From: JAMLIA01 sp039810005
GTDB taxonomy: Bacteria > Chloroflexota > Chloroflexia > Thermomicrobiales > CFX8
Length of the DNA stretch: 64,000 bases
Reading direction: 5' to 3'
Assembly (NCBI GenBank): GCA_039810005.1
Contig: JBDHWD010000001.1
Location: 54,879 to 118,878, forward strand
This document shows, piece after piece, positions 1 through 8,090 of the stretch. Within the stretch, counting starts at the first letter, position 1. Each line of letters begins with the position of its first letter. The position numbers were made by a program, and so were the translations under genes. The notes under the pieces were generated by a model. That model did not search any database. It saw only the letters and a program-made list of their open reading frames with translations, and had not been told where the DNA came from.

Positions 1-172
1 TGCCGGCCTGGAACGTCTGGCTGGTTGTCGAGCCAGTTCGCAAATTGCGCATGGTGAGCCGCACGAAGGCGCTGCCACGTCCCTGCTTGACGTGCTGATA
101 TTCGACGATGCGTTGCAGGGCACCGTCGTGCTCAATAATCAAACCCTTGCGCAGATCACCGGTGTCGATCAT
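1..172 (-). CDS. efp: Elongation factor P, N-terminal part (runs off left edge)
   Basis: The first 57 codons of EF-P, which binds next to the ribosomal P site and relieves stalling at polyproline. The visible part starts MIDTGDLRKGL and carries the KOW-like barrel block GRGSAFVRLTMRN. At the loop tip, where E. coli EF-P has modified Lys34 (PGKGQ), this protein reads KQGRGSAF, so an arginine (residue 32) sits at the modification position. The ATG at 172 has a GAGGAGAA ribosome site about 8 bases upstream. It follows the M24 peptidase gene by 26 bp on the same strand. The order aroQ, M24 peptidase, efp is also known in Bacillus (yqhS-yqhT-efp), so co-transcription is likely. The C-terminal two thirds lie outside the window. 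Confidence 0.93.
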   Translation of the reverse strand, partial: MIDTGDLRKGLIIEHDGALQRIVEYQHVKQGRGSAFVRLTMRNLRTGSTTSQTFQAG

Positions 173-198
173 CGTGGTCGTTCTCCTCAACGCTTCTG

Positions 199-1302
199 TC
201 AGATTGACATCTTACTTGCAGATGTCAGGACTTCGATGCCGTCTTCCGTAATCAGAACGACGTCCTCGACGCGGACACCGCCCCATTCAGGAAGGTAAAT
301 GCCGGGCTCGACGGTAATGACGTTGCCGGCTCGCAGGACATCAGTTGACGCCGTGCTCGCAGATGGCGCTTCGTGAACCCGCACACCGACACCATGCCCG
401 AGGCTGTGGCTGAACTCACGACCGTAGCCACGCTCGGCGATGTAGGAGCGCGCCACCGCGTCCATTTCGCGGCCTGTCATGCCCGGTTGCACGCGCTCCA
501 GGACCTCTTCGACCGCTTGAGCGACAATCGGGTAGATCTCGCGAAGCTTCTCGTCCGGCTCTCCCACCCAGACAGTGCGGGTGAGGTCAGCGCAATAGCC
601 TTTATAGCGCGCGCCCATGTCAATGACGATCGGCTCGCCTTCGCGAATGACGCGCTCGCCCGGCTCGTGGTGCGGTCTGGCAGCGTGGGTCCCGGCTGCG
701 ACGATCGTCGGGAATGACGGCCCTTCCGCGCCGAGCTCGACAAATGCGACGTGGATCTTCCAGGCGATCTCGTGCTCAGTCTGACCGGCCTCGATTGTCG
801 GCGCAACACGGTCGAACGCTGCATTCGTGATCTCGAACGCTTTGCGAAGCAGCTCTATCTCGCTGTCCGTCTTGACGGCGCGAAACTCTTCGACCAGCCC
901 ATCAACCGGCACCCACTCAGCCGCGTAGCCTTCGGAATCCAGCCGCTCCCTGATGCTCCGCAGCACGCCGTCGAACATGGCCTGCGATTCGTAGCCGATG
1001 CGATGCGCGCCGGCCTCCACGATGACAGCGGCATCAGCCGAGCCCCAGCCACTCTCGCGCTGAACAACGCGCACGTGCGGTGCTTGTGCTTCAGCCTGAG
1101 TGACATTGACCGACCCTGTGACGAGCACAGCGCTATCGGCGGTGATCAACAGGTGACCCGACGATTCGTTCGGGGCGATGTCTTCGCCCGTGAAACCAGT
1201 CAGATACAGTCGATTCGACGGATGCGTGATCAGCACTGCGTCGAGGCCGCGCTCTGCCAGCGCCTGTCGAACCTGGTCAACTCGCTGCACAGTTTCAGTC
1301 AC
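199..1302 (-). CDS. M24 family Xaa-Pro aminopeptidase
   Basis: A cytoplasmic metallo-aminopeptidase of the proline dipeptidase/aminopeptidase P group, 367 aa. An N-terminal creatinase-like domain (about residues 1-135) is followed by the pita-bread catalytic domain. Metal ligands are visible in order: Asp in VIDMGARYKGY, Asp in CADLTRTV, His in HSLGHGVG, Glu in TVEPGIYL and Glu in VRVEDVVL. The GTG start at 1302 overlaps the end of aroQ by 8 bp. The open frame extends to 1506, but that extension reads through aroQ in another frame and has no conserved sequence. Exact substrate specificity cannot be read from sequence. Confidence 0.9.
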   Translation of the reverse strand: MTETVQRVDQVRQALAERGLDAVLITHPSNRLYLTGFTGEDIAPNESSGHLLITADSAVLVTGSVNVTQAEAQAPHVRVVQRESGWGSADAAVIVEAGAHRIGYESQAMFDGVLRSIRERLDSEGYAAEWVPVDGLVEEFRAVKTDSEIELLRKAFEITNAAFDRVAPTIEAGQTEHEIAWKIHVAFVELGAEGPSFPTIVAAGTHAARPHHEPGERVIREGEPIVIDMGARYKGYCADLTRTVWVGEPDEKLREIYPIVAQAVEEVLERVQPGMTGREMDAVARSYIAERGYGREFSHSLGHGVGVRVHEAPSASTASTDVLRAGNVITVEPGIYLPEWGGVRVEDVVLITEDGIEVLTSASKMSI

Positions 1303-1774
1303 CGTTAGCCTTCCCGTCCTGCCTGATGGTATCCAGCAAGTAGTGGAGCGCCATCTCGTAGCCGGTCGCTCCGAACCCGGTGAGCGTCCCTCGCGCGACT
1401 GCTGCGATGACAGAGTGGTGTCGGAACGGCTCACGAGCGGCGACATTCGACAGATGGATCTCAATCGCCGGGGAAGGAACGGCAGCAATTGCGTCGCGCA
1501 ACGCAATGCTGTAATGCGTTAGCGCGCCCGGATTTATGATGATACCAGCGGCAATCCAGCCATAGCGATGAATCTGATCGACAAGAGCGCCTTCGTAATT
1601 TGACTGGGTGATCGAAAGCTCGACGCCATGCTCGGCGGCGATGTGTGACAGGCGCTGGTCGATTTCATCGAGCGTGGTCGCGCCGTAGATGTCAGGCTCG
1701 CGGCGCCCGAGGAGGTTGAGATTCGGTCCGTGGAGGACAAGAATCAGCGGCTGCCTTCTGGTCGATTCGCTCAC
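1295..1774 (-). CDS. aroQ: Type II 3-dehydroquinate dehydratase
   Basis: Third step of the shikimate pathway: dehydration of 3-dehydroquinate to 3-dehydroshikimate by the small dodecameric type II enzyme, about 159 aa. Family signatures seen: LVLHGPNLNLLGRREPDIYG (N-terminal, with the catalytic Tyr of IYG), QSNYEGALVDQIH, IINPGALTHYSIALRDA and the substrate-binding EIHLSN. I place the start at the GTG at 1774, because it overlaps the TGA of the upstream gene as GTGA and has GAGG about 9 bases upstream. An in-frame ATG at 1783 is possible but has no spaced ribosome site. Translational coupling to both neighbours is likely. Confidence 0.93.
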   Translation of the reverse strand: MSESTRRQPLILVLHGPNLNLLGRREPDIYGATTLDEIDQRLSHIAAEHGVELSITQSNYEGALVDQIHRYGWIAAGIIINPGALTHYSIALRDAIAAVPSPAIEIHLSNVAAREPFRHHSVIAAVARGTLTGFGATGYEMALHYLLDTIRQDGKANGD

Positions 1775-3420
1775 CGTACCCATCCTCGTTCGCGCAACAT
1801 CTCATTGCCCAATAGCCCCAGCAGAACCTCTGCATCAGTCCCGGCGTATTCGGGGTGATACTCGAATCGAGCGCGCTCAAAATATTGAACGAGATAGGTC
1901 TTGCCGTCCTCGGCGTTGCGCTCGCGTACCGGCTCACTGATCGGATAGCCGTATGACATCAGGCCGCCGTGACTATTCCAGTACTGCTGAAATTCTGCTC
2001 CCATATTGTGTCCGGTCTGTGGAAAGTAGGTGAGGCCAGGTTTCGGTGTTGACGACGAAGCCCACGGATCGATGCCGCGCTTGGCAAGCGCCCAGCGGCC
2101 CATGTGACCGAGCAGTACCTCGAACTCTGTGCCGGCGAACTCAGGATGGTATTCAAACCGGGCGCGCTCGAAGTACTGGACGGTGTAGCTCTTACCCACG
2201 AGCGGGTCGTACTCGGTGAACTCCTCGGTCTTCGGATAGCCAAAGCGCGCGAGCCCGCCATTCTGCTGCCAGTAGGTCAGAAACCCGTAGGCGAGGCTGT
2301 GGCCCGTTTCGGGAAAGTACAGACGATCTGCCGTGCTGTTGAAGGCTGGGACGCGCGCAGCGGGCGTCGCAAGACTATTGACGACGTACCAGCTCGACGG
2401 GTCCTCGTGCCCCAGTCGCCAGGTTGCGTAACCGGCGATGTTGCGGTCGAGAACGAGCGAGATCTTCTCCTCGAAGCTGGCCGCGTTCTCGTACCAGACA
2501 GTGTGCTGGTCGCCGGCATCGTCCGTGTATCGGATCCAGGGTGAGCCTTCGTCGTTATCGTAGCCGCTCTCAGCGCCTTCACGGGACGCCAGCGCCGCTG
2601 CCTTCGCAAACGTCACCGATGTCGCGGGCGGTCCCTTGGTGGTGTTCCAGTCGTATCCGTAATAGGGGATACCCAGGAGAATGCGATTGTCGGGCATCTG
2701 CTTGCGCGCGTAGGTCAGGACATCACGCACCCACCAGATCGGCGCGACTGGCGCGGGATCAGGGCGACCGGCGTAGCCCCAGTCGTAGGCCATGATGGCG
2801 ACATAATCGTTGACTGCGGCAAGCGCCTTGTAGTCATACACGCCGCCCCATGTGGACGGAGCGTCGCTTGTTCGGGCAATGACGGCCTGACTGACCAGCC
2901 AGCCGCGCGGCTTGAACGAGAGATTCAGCCGTCGCATGAAGTCGGTCAGGGCCTCGCGGTCGGCCTGGTTCAGTCCTTCAAAGTCGATGTGGATGCCGTC
3001 ATAGCCATTCGTCGCGACAACCTCGACCAGCTTGGCGACGATGGCGTCACGCTCTTCAGCAGTGTCGATCTGCTTCGTGAACTCATCCCAGCGCGCTTCA
3101 TTCTGAATCAGGGGGACGATCTTCTTGCCGCGCGATTTGACGAACGCAGTGACATCCGGCTGGACGAATGACTTGATCGAGCCGTTCGGTGTCAAATGAT
3201 AGAAGTAGGGCGAGACGACATCGATCTGCTCGATATTCTGTTCAAGTGATGTTCGAGAGGTCGGATCGTTGCCGACGTAATAGGCCCACTTCACAATGTC
3301 GCGAGCGTGGGCGACATCACTATCACGCCACAGGGGCAGCAGGCTGACCCCCAGCGCGACGAGGACAAGGCAGGCGACTCCCGCAACTGCACGCTCGCGA
3401 TTTCGTTGTCGTCGTTTCAT
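1771..3420 (-). CDS. Secreted/anchored GH18 family protein with two C-terminal repeats
   Basis: A 549-aa protein. Basic N-terminus and hydrophobic segment (VAGVACLVLVALGVSLLPLW) form a signal peptide or membrane anchor. A GH18 TIM barrel (about 30-365) follows, with the DxxDxDxE signature present as DGIHIDFEGL, whose final Glu would be catalytic. Two copies of an about 80-residue repeat make up the C-terminus. Each contains LYFPETGH or TYFPQTGH, YW, GG, a YGYP/FGYP turn, YxVQYFERARFEYHPE and EVLLGxxG. GH18 members of the YaaH/YvbX type act on peptidoglycan or chitin-like glycans; the substrate here is unknown. The ATG at 3420 overlaps the upstream stop as ATGA, which fixes the start. Confidence 0.83.
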   Translation of the reverse strand: MKRRQRNRERAVAGVACLVLVALGVSLLPLWRDSDVAHARDIVKWAYYVGNDPTSRTSLEQNIEQIDVVSPYFYHLTPNGSIKSFVQPDVTAFVKSRGKKIVPLIQNEARWDEFTKQIDTAEERDAIVAKLVEVVATNGYDGIHIDFEGLNQADREALTDFMRRLNLSFKPRGWLVSQAVIARTSDAPSTWGGVYDYKALAAVNDYVAIMAYDWGYAGRPDPAPVAPIWWVRDVLTYARKQMPDNRILLGIPYYGYDWNTTKGPPATSVTFAKAAALASREGAESGYDNDEGSPWIRYTDDAGDQHTVWYENAASFEEKISLVLDRNIAGYATWRLGHEDPSSWYVVNSLATPAARVPAFNSTADRLYFPETGHSLAYGFLTYWQQNGGLARFGYPKTEEFTEYDPLVGKSYTVQYFERARFEYHPEFAGTEFEVLLGHMGRWALAKRGIDPWASSSTPKPGLTYFPQTGHNMGAEFQQYWNSHGGLMSYGYPISEPVRERNAEDGKTYLVQYFERARFEYHPEYAGTDAEVLLGLLGNEMLRERGWVR

Positions 3421-4676
3421 CCGGCAGCCGAGGCCTCTCCTTGCACGGCAGACATATAGACCCAAACCGGGAAGGCGGATCCGTCGTCCGTGACCGCTGT
3501 GCCGCTAAAGACCATGATCGGTAGCAGGAACTCGCCCTCGCTGCCTGATCCGACTGAGTATGCGATACCAATGCTCTCGACAGTGAACGTCGCAGAGACT
3601 GTTCCGGCTCCGGACAGATCGCTCATGTCCGCTTCGATTGCTCCCTGGCCAGCGACGACCTGGTTCCATACCTCTGAAAGCGAACGCATGCCGTATTCTG
3701 AGCCGACATAATCAACGGGCCACTGGATGTTCGCCTCGCGGACGACGCCTGCGCCAGTAACCGTAATCGAAGCGGACGGGAAGGCGGCCAACAACGGCGA
3801 GGGATTTGCTGGCTGGACGAAGACGACGGCGATGTCTGCCTCGTCGTTGCGCCCGATGATCTGACCACTGCCGACGCCGGTGCTGACCAGCCCACTGGAA
3901 GCGAGCCAGCTCTCGGCCGATGCGATGAGCGTGCCGTCATCGGCAAGCGGTGCGGTTGCAGCCGACGAGTTGCTGTACTGAATCGACCGCGTGCGGACAT
4001 ATAGCGAACTCGATGAGCCTACGACGCTGTAGGACGTGCTGCTATTTACCTTGACATCCCCATCAACACCGAGGTTCGCGGCCATGGTGGCGACATCGTC
4101 CGCCGTGTATTCGGGCCAGATGAACTTGTAAACCGTGCCGGTTGTCGGCGCACTCACGCTCGAACGATCCAGGACGTAATCAAGCGTCAGGCCGCGCGAG
4201 AGGCCGCCGCTCACGATCTGCGCCGGTGGTAGCGCGCCGAAATCGCCAATCAATGGCTCCGGAGTCGGTTCTTCGTCGACCGGCTCCTCGACAATCTCCT
4301 CCGTCGGCTCTTGGATGGTTCCCTCGGTCGGCTCGTCTTCCTCGACGACCGCTTCCTCAGTCGACGTTGGCGCGACGGCCGGGACCGTCACAGTCGGCGC
4401 TGCCGGCATCGTCACAGTCGGCTGGGTTCCGCCGAGCCCCTGCGTTGCCGTCGGAACATCCGGGCTCGCAGTGCTGCCAGCGACTTCGAGGAACGATGGG
4501 GTAGTCGCCGCATTGGACTGTGACGGGTCGTCGTCACCGCGACCGGTGAGCAACATGACGCCGACAAATGCAAACGCGGCAATAAAGAAGGCGATCGCAA
4601 TCAACGCGTTGCGTTGCGACGTGTCGCGGCCGCGATCGGGCGGTCGTCGCTCGTCGTACGTGCGGCGGTCTCGCAA
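3417..4676 (-). CDS. Membrane-anchored protein of unknown function
   Basis: A 419-aa protein I do not recognise. Residues 1-22 are charged (many R/D), then one transmembrane helix (NALIAIAFFIAAFAFVGVMLL). A low-complexity extracytoplasmic linker rich in Pro, Thr, Glu and Val (about 50-140) follows, then a C-terminal domain of about 270 residues rich in Ser, Gly, Ala and Val. The layout is that of a cell-surface protein with a stalk. The start is TTG at 4676, supported by AAAGGA about 8 bases upstream. It is translationally coupled (4-bp overlap) to the GH18 gene, so the two may act together at the cell surface; that is inference. Confidence 0.7.
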   Translation of the reverse strand: MRDRRTYDERRPPDRGRDTSQRNALIAIAFFIAAFAFVGVMLLTGRGDDDPSQSNAATTPSFLEVAGSTASPDVPTATQGLGGTQPTVTMPAAPTVTVPAVAPTSTEEAVVEEDEPTEGTIQEPTEEIVEEPVDEEPTPEPLIGDFGALPPAQIVSGGLSRGLTLDYVLDRSSVSAPTTGTVYKFIWPEYTADDVATMAANLGVDGDVKVNSSTSYSVVGSSSSLYVRTRSIQYSNSSAATAPLADDGTLIASAESWLASSGLVSTGVGSGQIIGRNDEADIAVVFVQPANPSPLLAAFPSASITVTGAGVVREANIQWPVDYVGSEYGMRSLSEVWNQVVAGQGAIEADMSDLSGAGTVSATFTVESIGIAYSVGSGSEGEFLLPIMVFSGTAVTDDGSAFPVWVYMSAVQGEASAAG

Positions 4677-4759
4677 TCAGATTGTCCTTTCACCATCTGC
4701 CCAGGCGCATGCTCCCCATCGATCAATGATGGAGTAGTGGCAGAACGCGATTCGGAAGC

Positions 4760-6754
4760 CTACACCACTTCCTGGATGCGGCGCAGTTGGACGATCTGAT
4801 CGCGAAGGAGAGCCGCACGCTCGTATTCAAGCATCTTGGCAGCGTCCTTCATCTGGCGCTCAAGATCGCTGATCAGACGCGCCAGCTCGTCGGGCGGAAT
4901 CATCGCGATCTCGCCGTCAGGTGACGCGGTTGCATATTCGGGCGATTCCTCGGCCGCCATCTTGACGCGGTCGGTCAGGTCGCGGATCTCCTTGACGATC
5001 GTGCGCGGGACGATGCCGTGCTCATCGTTGTGCGCGATCTGCTTCTCGCGGCGTCGGTAGGTCTCTTCAATCGCTTTACTCATCGAGACTGTCATGTTGT
5101 CGGCGTACATGATCGCCATACCCTCGACGTGCCGGGCAGCGCGTCCAATTGTCTGGATCAGCGAGCCATACGACCGCAGGTAGCCTTCCTTGTCCGCATC
5201 GAGGATGGCCACAAGCGACACCTCCGGCAGGTCGAGACCCTCACGGAGCAGGTTAATGCCGACGACGACGTCATAGATCCCGAGGCGCAGGTCCCGCAAA
5301 ATCTCGATCCGCTCAAGCGTCTCGATCTCGGAGTGCAGGTAGTGGGTGCGAATTCCCATTTCCTTGAGATAGTCGGAGAGATCCTCGGCCATCTTCTTGG
5401 TCAACGTCGTAACGAGAATGCGCTCGCCGCGCGCGATCCGCTCGTTGATCTCGTGCAGTAGATCGTCGATCTGCCCCTTCGTTGGCCGCACCGAGATCTG
5501 CGGATCGAGCAGGCCGGTCGGTCGGATGATCTGCTCGACAACCTGCTCGGAGTGCTCCATCTCGAACGGGCCTGGCGTTGCGGTCACATGGACGACCTGA
5601 TGGATAGTTTCGAGAAATTCGTCGAATGTGAGCGGCCGGTTGTCGCGCGCCGATGGGAGACGGAACCCATGATCGATCAGCACGTCCTTACGCGCCTTGT
5701 CGCCGTGGTACATGCCGCGAACCTGCGGCAGCGAGATGTGTGACTCGTCAACGAAGAGCAGGAAGTCAGCCGGGAAATAATCGAGTAGCGTCCACGGCTT
5801 CTGCCCAGGCAGTCGTCGCCCGAGGTGCATCGAGTAGTTTTCGACACCCGCGCAGTAGCCGGCCTGCTGCAGCATCTCCACGTCATACATCGTGCGCTGG
5901 CGGAGCCGGGCCGCCTCAAGCACCTTGCCCTGGCCATCGAGCTCAGCGAGACGATCGTCGAGCTCGGCGAGGATGTCGACGATCGCAACTTTCAGCTTCT
6001 CGTCGGTCGTGACGAAGTGCTTTGCTGGATAGATCTCGGTGCTGTCGCGCTCGGCCAGAATCTCGCCGGTCAGCGGATCAAGCTCAACGATGCGATCGAT
6101 CTCGTCGCCGAAGAACTCAACGCGAATGGCCAGCTCGTCGTAAACCGGGTAGATCTCCAGCGTGTCACCGCGTACCCGGAACGTGCCTCGAACGAGCGTC
6201 ATGTCATTGCGGTCGTACTGGACGTCAATGAGGTGGCGCAACACGCGGTCGCGCCTGATCGCCTGACCCCGCTTGAGACTGACGACCTGCTGCTCGTAGT
6301 CTGACGGCGAGCCGAGGCCATAGATGCAGGACACCGACGCGACGATCACGACGTCATTGCGGGATCTCAGCGCGCGCGTGGCGGCGTGACGCAGCTTATC
6401 GATCTCATCGTTGATCTGCGCATCCTTCTCGATGTACGTGTCGGTCCGCGCTATATAGGCTTCTGGCTGATAGTAGTCGTAGTACGAGACGAAGTACTCG
6501 ACGGCGTTGTCCGGAAAGAACTCTTTGAACTCGCTGTAGAGTTGGGCAGCGAGTGTCTTGTTGTGCGCCAGAACGAGCGTCGGCTTCTGAATGCGCTCGA
6601 TGACGTTTGCCATCGTGAACGTCTTCCCGGAACCGGTGACACCGAGAAGTGTTTGCTGGGCCATGCCGGCCTCAAGGCCGGTAACGATCTTGTCGATGGC
6701 GTCTGGCTGGTCGCCGGTTGGCTTCAGGTCAGAGACAATACGGAAGGCTGGCAT
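4760..6754 (-). CDS. uvrB: Excinuclease ABC subunit B
   Basis: DNA helicase-like damage-verification subunit of nucleotide excision repair; receives DNA from UvrA and loads UvrC. About 664 aa. Seen: FRIVSDLKPTGDQPDAI at the N-terminus, Walker A GVTGSGKTFT, the damage-binding beta-hairpin region YYDYYQPEAYI, VDESHISLPQ (Walker B type), ITR-like helicase motifs, REGLDLPEVSLVAILDADKEG, QTIGRAARH, and a C-terminal UVR motif (about 620-660) that contacts UvrC. I favour ATG 6754 because a GGAG lies 9 bases upstream; ATG 6769 (five residues longer) is the alternative. uvrA is in the window but about 14 kb away. Confidence 0.97.
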   Translation of the reverse strand: MPAFRIVSDLKPTGDQPDAIDKIVTGLEAGMAQQTLLGVTGSGKTFTMANVIERIQKPTLVLAHNKTLAAQLYSEFKEFFPDNAVEYFVSYYDYYQPEAYIARTDTYIEKDAQINDEIDKLRHAATRALRSRNDVVIVASVSCIYGLGSPSDYEQQVVSLKRGQAIRRDRVLRHLIDVQYDRNDMTLVRGTFRVRGDTLEIYPVYDELAIRVEFFGDEIDRIVELDPLTGEILAERDSTEIYPAKHFVTTDEKLKVAIVDILAELDDRLAELDGQGKVLEAARLRQRTMYDVEMLQQAGYCAGVENYSMHLGRRLPGQKPWTLLDYFPADFLLFVDESHISLPQVRGMYHGDKARKDVLIDHGFRLPSARDNRPLTFDEFLETIHQVVHVTATPGPFEMEHSEQVVEQIIRPTGLLDPQISVRPTKGQIDDLLHEINERIARGERILVTTLTKKMAEDLSDYLKEMGIRTHYLHSEIETLERIEILRDLRLGIYDVVVGINLLREGLDLPEVSLVAILDADKEGYLRSYGSLIQTIGRAARHVEGMAIMYADNMTVSMSKAIEETYRRREKQIAHNDEHGIVPRTIVKEIRDLTDRVKMAAEESPEYATASPDGEIAMIPPDELARLISDLERQMKDAAKMLEYERAALLRDQIVQLRRIQEVV

Positions 6755-6785
6755 GCAGGGTTGCTCCATTCCGGAGAGATGAAGA

Positions 6786-6826
6786 TGCCGGCCGCGGATC
6801 CGGCCGGCAGAGTCTCCGTAATTATA
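6786..6826 (-). promoter_or_regulatory. uvrB upstream region: -10 box and leader hairpin
   Basis: Reading the minus strand toward uvrB there is a perfect TATAAT (6826-6821) without a clear -35, then a strong hairpin with 9-bp arms TGCCGGCCG / CGGCCGGCA (6786-6809) and a 6-base loop. The hairpin could end the transcript of the upstream membrane-protein gene or lie in the uvrB 5' leader. No T-run follows it, so I do not call it a terminator. Confidence 0.4.
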
Positions 6827-6900
6827 CCTGTTTCAGCAAGGATTTCGGGCAAAACAGCTCAGCCTATTGGCGGCGCAATCGGTCGGACAAGCGGCGACGT

Positions 6901-7323
6901 TCAGCGTCTGATCCGACGGAGCCAACCGGAAATCCTGTCGCCGATCGGCGTTGAATGATCCGGTGAGAGCGTGATGTCGCGCCCGCGCCATGTTTGCGGT
7001 CCGAAGTTGGGTGTTGACCCGCTGCGTGGCGACTTTCCGCGGCCCAACAGCATCGCAACGAAGCAGATGATGGCTAGCGCGGCCGCGACGATCTGGACGA
7101 TGCCGCTCGTCATTAACGCAATGAACGCGAAGAGAAAAACGCCGGCCAGGATAATGGTCGGCGATATTCGCGGAACGCGCGGCAGCGTCGGAACGCTTCG
7201 TCGAGGCTTCTTTGAATGCACGAGACGCAGGTTCGGCTGGCGTGGTGGAGCGGGATCATCCCCCATGCGATCCAGAATCTGGATGATCTCTTCTTCGACC
7301 TTCGTGTACTTCTTGTCTGGCAT
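6901..7323 (-). CDS. Small membrane protein, unknown function
   Basis: 140 aa, not recognised. A charged N-terminal part (MPDKKYTKVEEEIIQILDRM) is followed by a basic stretch, two predicted transmembrane helices (about 60-80 and 82-100: PTIILAGVFLFAFIALM and IVQIVAAALAIICFVAML) and a basic C-terminus with RxR motifs. Both ends are probably cytoplasmic. The ATG at 7323 is chosen because GGAGGAGG lies just upstream; the frame is open further but not protein-like. Similar short two-helix proteins with an acidic N-terminal helix are common near housekeeping genes in Chloroflexota, but no function is known to me. Confidence 0.65.
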   Translation of the reverse strand: MPDKKYTKVEEEIIQILDRMGDDPAPPRQPNLRLVHSKKPRRSVPTLPRVPRISPTIILAGVFLFAFIALMTSGIVQIVAAALAIICFVAMLLGRGKSPRSGSTPNFGPQTWRGRDITLSPDHSTPIGDRISGWLRRIRR

Positions 7324-7602
7324 TGCTGCCTCCTCCGCGACGGAGATGCGGAGCACGAGGACGGAATCAAGATTCCGACGTGATTCCGCGCGATTCTGGA
7401 CGCCACTGACGAATTCTGGACGGACGAGTGTCTTCGCGAACAGAACAGCGGTTGTGTTTGTAGTGTACGACACGTATCCCGATTTCACCCTGTTCGCAGG
7501 CGCGAATGCTTCGGGCGGATGTGATCCCGGTGTTAGACTTGATGTCTTGCCTTGCACCGGGATCTTCTGCTCGGTCGCCGATATGTTTCACTGGATGGGT
7601 CT

Positions 7603-8079
7603 ATGTTCCGCTATACCGTTGCCGATGCCGATGGCACTGTCAGCTTTCTTGGGCCAGCCCACGCACTGAAAATGCTCGTCGCAGCCTGCGCGCGCGGCGC
7701 ATCAACACTGGCTGAGCTGCTCGATTTCACGCGCCGCTACGACGACCAGTTCCCGACAGCAGTCCTTGATGGACTCGCCGTCTTCGACGAGCACAACCTG
7801 CGTGATAACACTCGCCAAATTGAGGCCATCATGGCGGACACGTCATCGTTCGATTGGCCGCCGTTTCGCGTCTACAATGACGCGACCCGGCGAGCGAGTA
7901 CGCAGCCGGGTCGGTCGGGTCTGATCGTATTCAACCTGGGGTCAAAGCGGATCGTGCAGGTCCAGAACAGCTACTCCGAAATCCAGCGTAAGGATCGCGG
8001 TCGCATCCGTGCCGGGGGCCACCCGACCCGAGTTCTGTACTTCTACGATCTCCCATCGGAGTGGTCGATCGTTCCGTAG
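7603..8079 (+). CDS. Hypothetical protein
   Basis: 158 aa, no family recognised. Soluble, mixed alpha/beta character, no signal or membrane segment. The C-terminal half has a strand-rich pattern (SGLIVFNLGSKRIVQVQNSYSEIQRKDRGRIR) and ends TRVLYFYDLPSEWSIVP. Start ATG 7603 (MFRYTVADADG) is chosen over an upstream in-frame ATG at 7552 because protein-like sequence begins there; the ribosome site is weak. It stands alone: the flanking genes run on the opposite strand. The intergenic 7324-7602 holds a CCCGGTG/CACCGGG inverted repeat but nothing else I can name. Confidence 0.6.
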   Translation: MFRYTVADADGTVSFLGPAHALKMLVAACARGASTLAELLDFTRRYDDQFPTAVLDGLAVFDEHNLRDNTRQIEAIMADTSSFDWPPFRVYNDATRRASTQPGRSGLIVFNLGSKRIVQVQNSYSEIQRKDRGRIRAGGHPTRVLYFYDLPSEWSIVP

Positions 8080-8090
8080 AGCGTCGCGGC

